In this document: positions 17,198 to 25,828 of the stretch, one piece after another | How positions within the stretch are numbered: position 1 is the stretch's first letter | Layout: every line of letters begins with the position of its first letter | Assembly (NCBI GenBank): GCA_021323735.1 | Contig: JAJPKM010000018.1 | Location: 1-64,000 of the forward strand | Direction: 5' to 3' | Source of the DNA: Gammaproteobacteria bacterium | GTDB lineage: Bacteria; Pseudomonadota; Gammaproteobacteria; Steroidobacterales; Steroidobacteraceae | Length of the DNA: 64,000 nt | The notes under the pieces: model-generated | Databases searched by the model: none | What the model was told of the DNA's origin: nothing | The model's input: the letters and a program-made list of their open reading frames with translations, nothing else | Translations under genes and position numbers: made by a program

Positions 17198-17691
17198 ACG
17201 GCCTCATCGCGCCGCTCGCCGCCTTGATGCTTTCGGGCTGTGCCGCTTCGTTGCGGACTTCGCCGGCCCCCGAAGTACTTGCGCGCCCGCCATCCCCCTC
17301 GCCAAACGCGCCGGCCCCTGAGTTGCCGCCGCCGGTGCCACGCCCGGCGCCACCGCCGCGCGAATTCAGGCTCTCTCCCGCCACTCAGTCGCTGGTGGCG
17401 CAAGCTCACACCCTCCAGGGACGCGGCGACCTGCTCGGCGCCTCATCGACGCTCGACCGGGCGCTGGGCATCGAGCCCAGCAATCCCCTGCTGTGGATCG
17501 AGTTGGGGAGGATTCGCTTGGTGGAGGGCGATGCCCATCAGGCCGAAGTTTGTGGTCGCAAGGCTCTTGCGCTGGCCAGCAGCGATCAATCGGCGCTCGG
17601 CGGCGCCGGTCATCTGTTGGCGGATGCACTGCGCACCCAGGGCCGCAACCAGGAAGCGAGTGAGATCGAGAGCCGGCCTTATATGCGTTGA
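17173..17691 (+). CDS. TPR lipoprotein coupled to PBP1B
   Basis: A 172-residue lipoprotein with the lipobox LSGC (Cys at residue 23) preceded by a hydrophobic signal. A proline-rich linker (about 31-63) follows and then TPR-like repeats at about 70-165 (AHTLQGRGDLLGASSTLDRAL, IELGRIRLVEGDAHQAE). Residue +2 after the cysteine is alanine, which favours outer-membrane sorting. The gene begins inside mrcB. In enteric bacteria LpoB is a separate outer-membrane lipoprotein that activates PBP1B, and a TPR lipoprotein YbgF/CpoB modulates it. A comparable job is plausible here, but sequence identity to either was not tested. Confidence 0.83.
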   Translation: MVRPYRSLNGLIAPLAALMLSGCAASLRTSPAPEVLARPPSPSPNAPAPELPPPVPRPAPPPREFRLSPATQSLVAQAHTLQGRGDLLGASSTLDRALGIEPSNPLLWIELGRIRLVEGDAHQAEVCGRKALALASSDQSALGGAGHLLADALRTQGRNQEASEIESRPYMR

Positions 17692-17765
17692 TGCGGAGTA
17701 TGACTGTCGGCAGTTAGGCGGCTTATTCGCGTTGACCAGGCCCGCGTGCTCTGAAACGATGCGGC

Positions 17766-17996
17766 ATGGAATTCGATGTCATTGGCGACATAACCGGGGC
17801 CCAAACGATTGCTACCGGTTCGGGCATTCGCGAACTGGGCCGTTTACGTAAGCGATATGGCCGTGGACGGTGGCGTAAGCGCAAAGGCTTCGCAGAAATT
17901 CGCCTTCCATCCGGTGAAATAGTACAGGCCGAGTTACACTGGTATGAGGCTACCGGCATCGGAAAGCGCGAAATGAAGATTAAGACGTTCATTTAG
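17766..17996 (+). CDS. Small basic protein, first of a conserved-looking pair
   Basis: A 76-residue protein rich in arginine and lysine in the middle (RLRKRYGRGRWRKRKG), ending HWYEATGIGKREMKIKTFI. I recall similar short proteins in many bacterial genomes, annotated only as hypothetical, usually next to a partner like the following gene. No known domain is recognised. The high positive charge is compatible with nucleic-acid binding. Only 12 bases separate it from the next gene, so both are probably one transcript. It could be one half of a toxin-antitoxin-like unit, but nothing in the sequence proves that. Confidence 0.72.
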   Translation: MEFDVIGDITGAQTIATGSGIRELGRLRKRYGRGRWRKRKGFAEIRLPSGEIVQAELHWYEATGIGKREMKIKTFI

Positions 17997-18008
17997 AGCG
18001 GCGCACAC

Positions 18009-18236
18009 ATGGCAAAAGCAGCAAAACGTCTATTTATTTGCCTCGATAACACCGGCTACGAGGTATCCCTCGAGCGCCGTAAGATTTATGTTGCGTTGCC
18101 GGACGCGAAAGCGGAACGCACCGGCTATCTCAGGGTCATCGACGAGTCCGGCGAAGATTATTTGTATCCAGCCCAGCGCTTCGTTGCCGCAGAGTTACCT
18201 GTTTCGACCCGCCGCGCCGTTCTGCACGCCGCCTAA
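18009..18236 (+). CDS. Small protein, second of a conserved-looking pair
   Basis: A 75-residue protein with the recognisable core LRVIDESGEDYLYPAQRF and an ending in LPVSTRRAVLHAA. Its calculated appearance is that of a small beta-rich protein. It follows the basic 76-residue gene by 12 bases. Short proteins with this ending are widespread and annotated as hypothetical in other genomes (from memory). The pair has no membrane segment or signal peptide. Function unknown. Confidence 0.72.
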   Translation: MAKAAKRLFICLDNTGYEVSLERRKIYVALPDAKAERTGYLRVIDESGEDYLYPAQRFVAAELPVSTRRAVLHAA

Positions 18237-18247
18237 CCACGGTAAGA

Positions 18248-18558
18248 TCATCGGAACCAACGCCAGCGCCAACAGAGATCGGCGCCACATACAAAAGGTA
18301 ATTTGTAGGATGCCAACACTGGAACCGTAAATTCGTGCAACCTTCGTATCATGTAATTTAGTTCTGCACGAATCGCAGCAGCACCGGCCTTGTCTCTTTC
18401 CGATCCAATTTCTTGGTGAAATCGAACCACTGATCCCTGACTTCAAAAAGTCGTTGGCGCGTCTGATCAATCACAAATGATTGCCAGGGGAAATAGAAAA
18501 AGACCAACGCCAGCAGAATGGTGCCGGCACCAGAAAGAGCCATCAGATTAATGGTCAC
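18248..18558 (-). pseudogene. Frameshifted small membrane-protein gene
   Basis: Starting from ATG 18543 (or GTG 18558), one frame gives a membrane helix (LLALVFFYFPWQSFVID), then RQRLFEVRDQWFDFTKKLDR, and stops at 18358. The neighbouring frame resumes without a gap as DKAGAAAIRAELNYMIRRL and HEFTVPVL, which reads as the natural continuation, and a third frame then gives a hydrophobic segment (MWRRSLLALALVPMILPW). The pattern is that of an intact 120-residue membrane protein broken by one or two single-base changes. A sequencing error or a programmed shift cannot be excluded, although no slippery heptamer is obvious. Confidence 0.55.
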
Positions 18559-18616
18559 AGCCGATCTTCCTCGCGGGTTGAGCCATCCGCCTCTCTTGCG
18601 TTACGCCATGGCATCT

Positions 18617-19486
18617 CTATTCGGCTGCCTTCTTGATCGCCGCAACGATGGTATCCCTGGTCTTCGCGTCTGCCACATCAACCACGATCCGAGCGGTGCC
18701 GCTGCTTTTTTGGTGAAGCTGCACATGAACTGAGGCGGTTTTTAGTACCTCGCTGACGACGGGCTGCGTCGTTGCCTTCTTCTGATCCGCCCGACCCTCC
18801 TCGCTTCGCCCCTTGCGCACGAGCTCCTCGGTTTGGCGCACCGAGAGTTCTCGCTCAACGATCAGCTGAGCGAAGTGCGTGCGGGCCGGAGCTTCCTCGA
18901 TTCCCAACAGTGCGCGTGCGTGACCCATACTGATTTTATTCTCATCGATCAGCGTGAGCACCGGCTCCGGCAATTCCAGCAGCCGTATCAGGTTGCTGAC
19001 TGCGGCTCGCGAGCGGCCGACCGAATCCGCCACTTCTTGCTGGGTGAGTGAAAATTCCAGCGTCAGGCGTTTCAGCGCCCGCGCCTCTTCCGCCGCGGTC
19101 AATTCCTCGCGCTGGATGTTCTCGATGAGCGCCACCGCGACGGCTTGCTGATCCGAGAGCGTGCGAACGATGGCGGGAATGTCGGACAGGCCGGCGAGTT
19201 GCGCCGCCCGCCAGCGCCGTTCGCCGGCAACGATTTCATAGCGTGCACCGCCGGCCGCAGGCTCAGGCAACGGCCGCACCACGATGGGTTCGATCACGCC
19301 ATGGGTTCTGATCGAGGCTGCCAGATCATCGAGCGACTCACGACGAATTTCGCGGCGCGGCTGAAACGCACCTGCTTGCATGAGCGCGACGGGCAGCGTG
19401 CCGCCGCCCCGGCTGAGCGATACCGTAGGCGCTGCGCCCAAGAGGGCGCCCAACCCGCGGCTCAATCCTTTGGAGGGTGCAGCCAT
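18617..19486 (-). CDS. parB: ParB-family chromosome partition protein, without adjacent parA
   Basis: A 289-residue ParB/Spo0J. It starts MAAPSKGLSRGLGALLG, the usual ParA-interacting N-terminus. The CTPase/DNA-binding N-domain has QPRREIRRESLDDLAASI and GERRWRAAQLAG. The central helix-turn-helix is TQQEVADSVGRSRAAVSNLI, and a C-terminal dimerisation region follows. Protein and length are normal for chromosomal ParB. The usual parA upstream is absent: the 220 bases beyond the start hold no gene, and the next gene, in the opposite direction, is a membrane protein. No parS palindrome (TGTTTCACGTGAAACA) was seen in the window. Confidence 0.93.
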   Translation of the reverse strand: MAAPSKGLSRGLGALLGAAPTVSLSRGGGTLPVALMQAGAFQPRREIRRESLDDLAASIRTHGVIEPIVVRPLPEPAAGGARYEIVAGERRWRAAQLAGLSDIPAIVRTLSDQQAVAVALIENIQREELTAAEEARALKRLTLEFSLTQQEVADSVGRSRAAVSNLIRLLELPEPVLTLIDENKISMGHARALLGIEEAPARTHFAQLIVERELSVRQTEELVRKGRSEEGRADQKKATTQPVVSEVLKTASVHVQLHQKSSGTARIVVDVADAKTRDTIVAAIKKAAE

Positions 19487-19659
19487 GCCTGAAGCCTACC
19501 GCAAGTGACGCCCATTGGCATGCAGCAATCGCATCGGGGGCATGTTTGTCCCTCGATGCGGGAAATCCGTACCGCCATCCGGGTCGGCCGGTTTGAGAAA
19601 CGACGTGCTCCCGGCCCAGCTTCTTCTGCACGGTGGTGGATCGACGAAGAACCATGAAT

Positions 19660-19694
19660 CTGCGATTTGTATCGCATACCGCTTAAAATCGCAG
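19660..19694. promoter_or_regulatory. Inverted repeat upstream of membrane-protein gene
   Basis: CTGCGATTT (19660-19668) and AAATCGCAG (19686-19694) are perfect 9-base arms separated by 17 bases. They end 15 bases before the ATG at 19710, in an AT-richer stretch containing TAAAAT. Position suggests an operator or promoter-proximal element; no regulator can be named. Confidence 0.3.
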
Positions 19695-19709
19695 CTGCTA
19701 TAAGGGACC

Positions 19710-20924
19710 ATGACTGCTCACGCTCAAGACGTTTTCAACCCGAGTGCGTATCCCCGCATGTACGCACTGTCGGTCGCGAGCAAATGGATGATATCCCTAC
19801 TCGGCCTGGCGATGATTTCGCTGAGTTGCGTCGGCGCGATCGTCTTTTCGCGCAGCGTAGATGCCCATGCGCAGGCGGAGATCGCAACAGTACTCATTCT
19901 GTGTGCCGGATTTGCCTTGATGGGCGTTTATTTACTCGCGGTTGTTCTCCTATATCGAGTCACACTGCAAGCGGATTCCATTCAAGTATTTGAGATCTAC
20001 CGCCGACGCAGCCTGGCGCGAAGCGAAATCGAAGGACGCAGCCGTTCCTACTATGGCCAGGGGATGCCGGCATGGGTGCTGGTTCCCAAACCTGGATCCC
20101 GGGGGAAGATCAAGCTTTCCACATTCCTCAAGACCGACAAGGATTTTCGCATTTGGATCCAGTCGCTGCCGGATCTGGATATTGGCAAGAAGAGAGCCAC
20201 CGAGCGAGAACATACCGAAGCCATCGCATCACTCAAGGAACATGGAATCGCGGCGTCCACCCTGCGCCGCCTCGCCGCTGCGTTCAACGTTGCGGTCTAT
20301 GGACTGGGCATTGCCAGTTTCTTCATGCGCGATGCTACTCATGCGCTGACGTGGATGCTGATCGCCTGTCCCTGGGTTGCCATCCTGTTGGTCGCGAAGT
20401 TTGCGCCTTACTATCGCTTTGGGGGAACCCGGAACAGCCCGCTGCCCGATCTCTCATTGGCCCTGTTTAGTCCAGGTTTCTTCCTAGCGTTGAGCATCTT
20501 GCAGCGTGTCGCTCCGGTGGATTGGAAGGCAGCGTCGTTGCTGACGGTGCTTGGAAGCGTCCTGTTGGTTGGCGTTGCATCTTGGTGTGACCCACGGCTC
20601 AAGAAGCATCGCGGAACAGCACTGTTGCTCGTGACTTTATGTTGCGGCTACGGATATGGCGCGGGAATGCAGGTCAACGCCCTACTCGATCAGTCGACGC
20701 CGCAAACCTATCGAGTAGTCGTCACCAGAAAACACGTGAGCCACGGGAAATGGACCAGCTATCACCTGAGCCTGGCCCCATGGGGTCCGGCGGCCGGCGG
20801 CCAGGACTTGATGGTCCCGTATTCCCAGTATGCGGCGGTAAAGACGGGCGACACGGTGTGCATGTTACTGCGATCGGGGATGCTGGGCGTGGCATGGTCC
20901 GAACTCGGCAGCTGTGAGCGATAA
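19710..20924 (+). CDS. Polytopic membrane protein, unknown function
   Basis: A 404-residue protein with two N-terminal membrane helices (about 26-47 and 59-84). A soluble domain follows that could be a PH-like YdbT-type fold (YRVTLQADSIQVFEIYRRRSL at about 84-104), then further helices near 190-210, 215-235, 250-270, 275-292 and 300-320. A C-terminal extracytoplasmic domain of roughly 80 residues (YRVVVTRKHVSHGKWTSY) ends in GSCER. The family is not recognised. It is monocistronic, with the inverted repeat described above in its leader. The ~180 bases following it contain no supported gene. Confidence 0.75.
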   Translation: MTAHAQDVFNPSAYPRMYALSVASKWMISLLGLAMISLSCVGAIVFSRSVDAHAQAEIATVLILCAGFALMGVYLLAVVLLYRVTLQADSIQVFEIYRRRSLARSEIEGRSRSYYGQGMPAWVLVPKPGSRGKIKLSTFLKTDKDFRIWIQSLPDLDIGKKRATEREHTEAIASLKEHGIAASTLRRLAAAFNVAVYGLGIASFFMRDATHALTWMLIACPWVAILLVAKFAPYYRFGGTRNSPLPDLSLALFSPGFFLALSILQRVAPVDWKAASLLTVLGSVLLVGVASWCDPRLKKHRGTALLLVTLCCGYGYGAGMQVNALLDQSTPQTYRVVVTRKHVSHGKWTSYHLSLAPWGPAAGGQDLMVPYSQYAAVKTGDTVCMLLRSGMLGVAWSELGSCER

Positions 20925-21104
20925 CAACTAAGAGCCGCGGCTGGGGTTGACCGAGACCCATGAAGCTTCGCTGCGATCGGCTCGACTAGACGGAGGAGAA
21001 CCCTGATAATGTCGTGACCGCGCCAAGAGATATTTCGATTTTTCTCGAGCGCGCTGGTGAATTCTGGTTCTTTTAATCAACGGCCAAGAAGTGAGGGATT
21101 CGAT

Positions 21105-21710
21105 ATGAAAAGCAAGGTCCTAGGATTTCTGTCGCTCGTGTTGGCCGTTGGCCCAAGTTTCGCCGCCTTGAAGCAAGGCGACACGGCACCCGACTTCAAA
21201 GCTCAGGCCTCGCTTGCCGGCAAGGAATTTACGTACTCGCTGAGCGACGCATTGAAGAAGGGTCCCGTGGTGGTGTATTTCTATCCCGCGGCTTTTACCG
21301 GGGGCTGCAATCTTCAGGCGCATACGTTTGCGGAAGAGCACGACAAGTTTGCCGCGGCAGGTGCTTCCGTCATCGGCGTTTCGCTCGACAGCATTTCGCG
21401 TTTGAACGACTTTTCGGCCGATCCTAAATATTGCGCCGGCAAGTTGCCGGTGGCCTCGGATGAAAAGGGTGAGATCGCGAAATCCTACGATATCCAAATC
21501 GCAGATACCTATAAGGGACAGGCCGTCGCGGCCATGAAGGATACCCGCGGCAACGAGGTCGGCCATAGCATGGCGGAGCGGACGACTTTCGTGGTCACGC
21601 CGGATCATAAGGTCGTTGCGACGATCGGCGGACTAGGGGGCGACGCCAATGCCGAGCAAGCGCTTGCCGTGGTTCAGCAGCTGGCGACAAAACGCACTGC
21701 GAAGAATTAA
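21105..21710 (+). CDS. Exported peroxiredoxin (AhpC/TSA type)
   Basis: A 201-residue thiol peroxidase that reduces hydroperoxides, with a signal peptide (MKSKVLGFLSLVLAVGPSFA) placing it in the periplasm. The active-site motif PxxxTxxC is present as PAAFTGGC with peroxidatic Cys68. DPKYCAGKLP further on could supply the resolving cysteine, and NEVGHSMAERTTFVV holds the conserved arginine region. The start is chosen at the signal peptide; a GTG-type extension of 16 residues upstream is not typical. A 12-base-arm hairpin follows the stop. Periplasmic peroxiredoxins are less common than the cytoplasmic forms; the electron donor is unknown. Confidence 0.9.
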   Translation: MKSKVLGFLSLVLAVGPSFAALKQGDTAPDFKAQASLAGKEFTYSLSDALKKGPVVVYFYPAAFTGGCNLQAHTFAEEHDKFAAAGASVIGVSLDSISRLNDFSADPKYCAGKLPVASDEKGEIAKSYDIQIADTYKGQAVAAMKDTRGNEVGHSMAERTTFVVTPDHKVVATIGGLGGDANAEQALAVVQQLATKRTAKN

Positions 21711-21720
21711 AGACGACACT

Positions 21721-21755
21721 GGCCGCAGTGTCCCATCTCTGGCGACACTGCGGCC
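21721..21755 (+). terminator. Perfect hairpin after the peroxiredoxin gene
   Basis: GGCCGCAGTGTC (21721-21732) and GACACTGCGGCC (21744-21755) are exact 12-base arms with an 11-base loop, ten bases after the stop codon. No T tract follows, so it may be a 3' stabilising hairpin or Rho-assisted terminator rather than a classical one. Confidence 0.6.
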
Positions 21756-21915
21756 TGTCCATTCTGCGAGGATGCAGAAGGTGCCGGGCGCCATGAGCGG
21801 AACACTAACGTTCACTCTGGCATTGTTAACAAGTAGTAACGTGCTCGCACGGGGTCAACGTGCCGGATGACGCCGCGTTCTATCTATTGAGGTCATCAAT
21901 AGAAGGATCGCCGCC

Positions 21916-22167
21916 ATGAATAAATGGTCATCCGTTGCAGTGAGCGCTGCTCTTCTGGTTGCAGGTGTGGGTGCCAGCGTTTCGGCAGAGGCACACCCTT
22001 ATTTGACAGTGGGGATCGATGTGCCGCCGGTTGCCGTGGTCGGTCCGTTCGGGCACGCACTGGTCTATTGCGGACCTTATTGTTATGAACATGGGCGCTA
22101 CTGGCGTCGTGATTACGATCGTTACCGATTCGATCGCTTTCCGCGTGAACGCTGGTACCGCCGCTAA
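21916..22167 (+). CDS. Small exported protein rich in Tyr/Arg
   Basis: An 83-residue protein with a signal peptide ending near SAEA-H. The mature part of about 56 residues has two cysteines (YCGPYCYEHG) and a C-terminal run of aromatic and basic residues (RYWRRDYDRYRFDRF). Such small Arg/Tyr/Asp-rich secreted proteins are common in proteobacteria and lack assigned functions. It is preceded by GAAGGATCG at good spacing and lies convergent with the metallo-beta-lactamase-fold gene, three bases apart. Confidence 0.7.
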   Translation: MNKWSSVAVSAALLVAGVGASVSAEAHPYLTVGIDVPPVAVVGPFGHALVYCGPYCYEHGRYWRRDYDRYRFDRFPRERWYRR

Positions 22168-22170
22168 AAG

Positions 22171-23262
22171 TTAATCCTTGATCGGCAGTAGCAGCGACTG
22201 TGTGGCTTCCCAGAAACACCCCAGCGAGCCTGTCTGTACCGTGCTGCGCCACCAGGGATCTACCTTTTCCGCATGAACCGGTTCCACCGGTTCCCCCAAT
22301 TTCGGCATCAGCAACCCTTCCGGTGCATTGGCGTATAGAACTTCGGCCGGTTCGGCCCAGGGGTGGGGAGCCAGGCTGAAGGTCCCCCAATGCACGGGTA
22401 GCAACTTGCCGCTGCCCAGGTATTTCCAGGCTTTAAGTGCGTTCTCGGGCCCAAGGTGGATGCTGCCCCACGCGGGATGAAACGCGCCCACCTCGAGCAT
22501 CACCAGATCGAAGGGCCCAAGACGGCGACCGATTTCGGCGAACGCGGACGAGAGGCCGGTGTCTCCGCTGAAATAGACCGAATGTTTCTGCCCGCGAAAG
22601 GCAAAAGACGACCACAACGTAGCATTCCTATCGTGTAGCGCACGTCCGGAGAAGTGATGGGCCGGTGCCGCCGTGATCTGCAGCCCGCCGGCTACAGTGG
22701 TCGCTTCCCACCAATCCAGCTCGACGATGCGTTCCGGCGCTATGCCCCAGGATTCCAGGTGTAGACCGACACCGAGCGAGGTGACGAAGGGGACCTGCAT
22801 AGTGCGCAGTGCGCGCATCGTCGGGTAGTCGAGATGGTCATAGTGATCGTGCGAGACCAGCACGACATCCGGCTTCGGAATCGACGCCAGGGTGACGGGC
22901 GGCGGCTGGAAACGCTTGGGCCCGATACCGGCAAGCGGCGACACGCGAGACCCCCAAACCGGGTCAGTCAGGATCCTGCAACCGTCGATTTCCAGCAGAA
23001 CGCCTGAATGCCCCAACCAGGTGGCGCGAAGACCGGACGACGGCGGCTGCGTCCAAGTTTCACGGGGATCGACGGTCGGGAGCCGGCCCTTTGGTTTGCG
23101 CCCTTCGCCGCTGCCGAGGATCAATTCGGAGAGGGTCGGCATTTTGCCGGCGTTCTGCACTTCCGGGGTGTACGTATTCACGAACCGGCCGTCTACGTAG
23201 CGCGGTGAGGCGAGCAACCGCTCGAGCCGCTCTCCAGTCGGGGTTCTACACAGCAGTTCCAT
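22171..23262 (-). CDS. Metallo-beta-lactamase-fold hydrolase, NAPE-PLD-like
   Basis: A 363-residue enzyme of the metallo-beta-lactamase fold group that includes N-acyl-phosphatidylethanolamine phospholipase D and UlaG. The metal motif SHDHYDHLD (His138, His140, Asp142, His143) is intact. Other ligands are visible in APAHHFSGR, YFSGDTG and LLPVHWGTF. The N-terminal extension and ATWLGHSGVLLEIDG strand are typical of the NAPE-PLD branch. Such enzymes usually cleave phosphodiesters in phospholipids, but bacterial substrates are poorly known. No signal peptide is visible. Confidence 0.9.
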   Translation of the reverse strand: MELLCRTPTGERLERLLASPRYVDGRFVNTYTPEVQNAGKMPTLSELILGSGEGRKPKGRLPTVDPRETWTQPPSSGLRATWLGHSGVLLEIDGCRILTDPVWGSRVSPLAGIGPKRFQPPPVTLASIPKPDVVLVSHDHYDHLDYPTMRALRTMQVPFVTSLGVGLHLESWGIAPERIVELDWWEATTVAGGLQITAAPAHHFSGRALHDRNATLWSSFAFRGQKHSVYFSGDTGLSSAFAEIGRRLGPFDLVMLEVGAFHPAWGSIHLGPENALKAWKYLGSGKLLPVHWGTFSLAPHPWAEPAEVLYANAPEGLLMPKLGEPVEPVHAEKVDPWWRSTVQTGSLGCFWEATQSLLLPIKD

Positions 23263-23463
23263 GGGTACTCCGGTACGGGCCGCTCGAACGCTATTTCTCT
23301 AACCAAGCGCTATCTTGGGTCCTCGATGAGACGATTTCCAGGGCTATCGATGTCACCTACCGGAGAGGCATAATCTCCGGGTTAGCCGCTGCCGCTGTAG
23401 GATGGCGCCGAAACGCCGCTGCGCGATTCTTTTGTGAGTTCAAACTAGGGAGAGGTGAATTTC

Positions 23464-23886
23464 ATGTTGGCAACAGCAGGTACATTGTTGAGCGCTGCGG
23501 TGACGGTACTCGCCGTACTTCTGGGTCTCTACACGATGATGCTCGTGGGGCGTATGCGAGGGAAGCACGGTGTGCAAGCCCCGGCGGTGACCGGCGCTCC
23601 CGAATTCGAGCGCGCGTTCCGCGTGCAGATGAATACTCTCGAGCAGTTCGTGTTGTTTCTGCCGCTTCTCTGGCTTGCAACCCTTTATCCCGTCGTCTCG
23701 GGATACTTGGCCCCTGGCTTAGGACTGATCTGGATCATTGGGCGCGTTTTGTATTCATTGGGCTATATGGCGGATGCCGCCAAGCGCAGTACGGGGTTTC
23801 TCATCGCCGGCATCGCGGTACTGGCATTGCTGGTGCTATCCATTGTCGGGATTGTCCATGCGTGGCTGGTGACGCGGCCGGTTTGA
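23464..23886 (+). CDS. MAPEG family membrane protein
   Basis: A 140-residue protein with four membrane helices. The MAPEG signature is present as EFERAFRVQMNTLEQF (residues about 46-61), with Arg, Asn and Glu in the glutathione-binding positions of microsomal glutathione transferases. The family includes eicosanoid and glutathione S-transferase enzymes; bacterial members are probably detoxifying. A GTG three codons upstream is possible, but AGGGAGAG sits at 8-base spacing from the ATG used here. It runs into the next gene after 36 bases, but the functions appear unrelated. Confidence 0.88.
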   Translation: MLATAGTLLSAAVTVLAVLLGLYTMMLVGRMRGKHGVQAPAVTGAPEFERAFRVQMNTLEQFVLFLPLLWLATLYPVVSGYLAPGLGLIWIIGRVLYSLGYMADAAKRSTGFLIAGIAVLALLVLSIVGIVHAWLVTRPV

Positions 23887-23922
23887 AGACCGCCACGATC
23901 CTCAGCGACGATCGGAGACATT

Positions 23923-25311
23923 ATGCCGCGGCTAGCTCTAGTCTTCTTCGTAGTCCTCTTGTCGGCCTCGATCGTGGAAGCACAGGAGCGCGCCTCTGCG
24001 AGTCCCCCAGTTCTTGATTTCGGCTACTATCGTGCGCGCATAGAGCCGATGTTCCTGGTGAAACGTCCAGGGAACGTTGCGTGCGTTGAGTGCCACGAGC
24101 AAGGGCAAGGGGGACTCAAGTTTCAGCCGCTTAAGGATGGCGGATGGACGGAGGATGCATCGCGCTTGAACTTCACGCTGGTCTCGGCGTTTGTGGTGCC
24201 CGGCAACCCTAAGTCCAGCCGATTGCTCCAGCATCCGCTCGCGAGTCAGGACGGAGGGGATCGGTTTCACGGCGGCGGCAAGCAGTGGGCCGCAGGGGAT
24301 CCAGAGTATCTGACGTTGGCCTCGTGGGTCAGAGGCGAGACACTACCCTCGTCGAACAAGGTTGTCCGCGTCATTCAGACCAATTCGGCCGGCGACAACG
24401 TTCATATCATCGATCCCGCCACCAACAAGGTGGTCGGGATCATCCAGGACATTCGCATTGCCCACGGTGTGGCGGCTGCTCCGGATGGCAGCCGTCTGTA
24501 CGTCACGGACGAGGCGCTGCACACCCTCGACGTGGTGGACGCACGCAGTCTGTCAGTCGTGGCCAGGCTCCCGCTGACCGGACAGCCCAACAATGTAGCG
24601 ATCACCCAGGACGGCAGGAAGGTGTATGTCGGCATCCGAGGAGAACCGGGCGGTCTCAATGTCATCGACACCGCCTCTCTCAAGAACGTCATGACCATCC
24701 CGATCGGCGGAGGCATTCATAACGTGTATGTCACGCCGGACGGGAAATTTGTCGTGGCGGGATCGTTGACTCACAATTTAATATCCGTCGCCGACGTCGC
24801 CACCGACACGTGGGTGCGCACGATCAAAATGACTGCCGGCGTTCGGCCGATGGCGTTTGAAATGAAACCCAATGGCTCGACCAACCGCATCTTCGTTCAG
24901 CTGACTGGCTACCACGGTGTCGTCGCCGTCGATTTCGCGACCGGGACGGAACTAAAGCGTTATGACTTTCCGGCGATCGCCGGCGTCGAGGCCAACTGGG
25001 ACGGGTTGCAGGGCGCGCCGGCGCACGGTCTTGGGATTACACCCGACGGCAAGCAGCTCTGGTCGACGAGCAAGGTCTACGGATACGCCTTCGTGTACTC
25101 CCTCCCGGAGATGAAGGAGCTCGCTCGTGTCCCGGTGGGTCAGCACCCGGAGTGGCTCACCTTCTCACCGGATGGAGGGCTGGTCTATGTTGCCGCCGCT
25201 GGCGACAACATGACGTTTGTCGTCGATACAAGGTCGTTCAAAGAGATTGCGCGAATTCCGGTCGGCCAGGTGCCGAAGCGGAATCTGACCGCTACCCTGC
25301 AGATGCCCTGA
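23923..25311 (+). CDS. Exported cytochrome/YVTN beta-propeller fusion
   Basis: A 462-residue periplasmic protein. A signal peptide is at about 1-20. One CxxCH heme-type site CVECH follows, in a region resembling the planctomycete-type cytochrome domain (about 30-140, ending GDPEYLTLASWVRG). A seven-bladed YVTN propeller covers about 145-462 (blades such as APDGSRLYVTDEALHTLDVV, TQDGRKVYVGI, SPDGGLVYVAAAGDN). The combination suggests electron transfer plus protein or ligand binding. It lies alone. A second YVTN propeller protein of different type is encoded near 57 kb. Confidence 0.87.
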   Translation: MPRLALVFFVVLLSASIVEAQERASASPPVLDFGYYRARIEPMFLVKRPGNVACVECHEQGQGGLKFQPLKDGGWTEDASRLNFTLVSAFVVPGNPKSSRLLQHPLASQDGGDRFHGGGKQWAAGDPEYLTLASWVRGETLPSSNKVVRVIQTNSAGDNVHIIDPATNKVVGIIQDIRIAHGVAAAPDGSRLYVTDEALHTLDVVDARSLSVVARLPLTGQPNNVAITQDGRKVYVGIRGEPGGLNVIDTASLKNVMTIPIGGGIHNVYVTPDGKFVVAGSLTHNLISVADVATDTWVRTIKMTAGVRPMAFEMKPNGSTNRIFVQLTGYHGVVAVDFATGTELKRYDFPAIAGVEANWDGLQGAPAHGLGITPDGKQLWSTSKVYGYAFVYSLPEMKELARVPVGQHPEWLTFSPDGGLVYVAAAGDNMTFVVDTRSFKEIARIPVGQVPKRNLTATLQMP

Positions 25312-25324
25312 GGCCAGTTTGAAT

Positions 25325-25603
25325 TTAGTTGACCGCGACGGCGCAGCTATAGGTTGCGGCGTGCCCACCTGACGAGCCCTGTGAACAAAGGTAGGTCTTG
25401 CCTTTGCACGTGGCATTCCAGGTACCGCTGCCGTCAGCACGGGGATTGACGTTTGATATTTCGTTTTCGTCCGTGGCGCACCCGGTGTACCCGGCACTTC
25501 TGATCTTCAATTGATTGATGACTAAGGGTGAATTAGCCATTGAGGCTATTGAGACACAACCGGTCATGAACAATATTGCTGCCAAGACGCTAATCCGCAC
25601 CAT
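25325..25603 (-). CDS. Small cysteine-rich lipoprotein
   Basis: A 92-residue lipoprotein with lipobox LFMTGC (Cys at residue 16). Four further cysteines (YTGCATDE, NATCKG, YLCSQG, SCAV) may form two disulfides. AAGGAAAG precedes the ATG. The sequence resembles short secreted proteins of unknown function. It is convergent with the propeller gene, 13 bases apart, and marks the start of an accessory-looking stretch with lower coding density. Confidence 0.7.
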   Translation of the reverse strand: MVRISVLAAILFMTGCVSIASMANSPLVINQLKIRSAGYTGCATDENEISNVNPRADGSGTWNATCKGKTYLCSQGSSGGHAATYSCAVAVN

Positions 25604-25828
25604 GTATGTCTTTCCTTGATGGCCAATGAACTGACGAATTCGCGTTTGAGATTATAGCTGGGCAGCTCGGGATACCGGACGCATCAAGAGACCTCAAGAG
25701 CGCTTGGTGATATAGGTCGCAGTGTTACGAACCACCTGGTAGACATGGAAGAGCGCTTTGCGTTTCTTCGCATTTTCAGCATTTTTTTAAATCAGTCAGA
25801 GAGTGCGCTTGTATGACGTTGCCATTCA

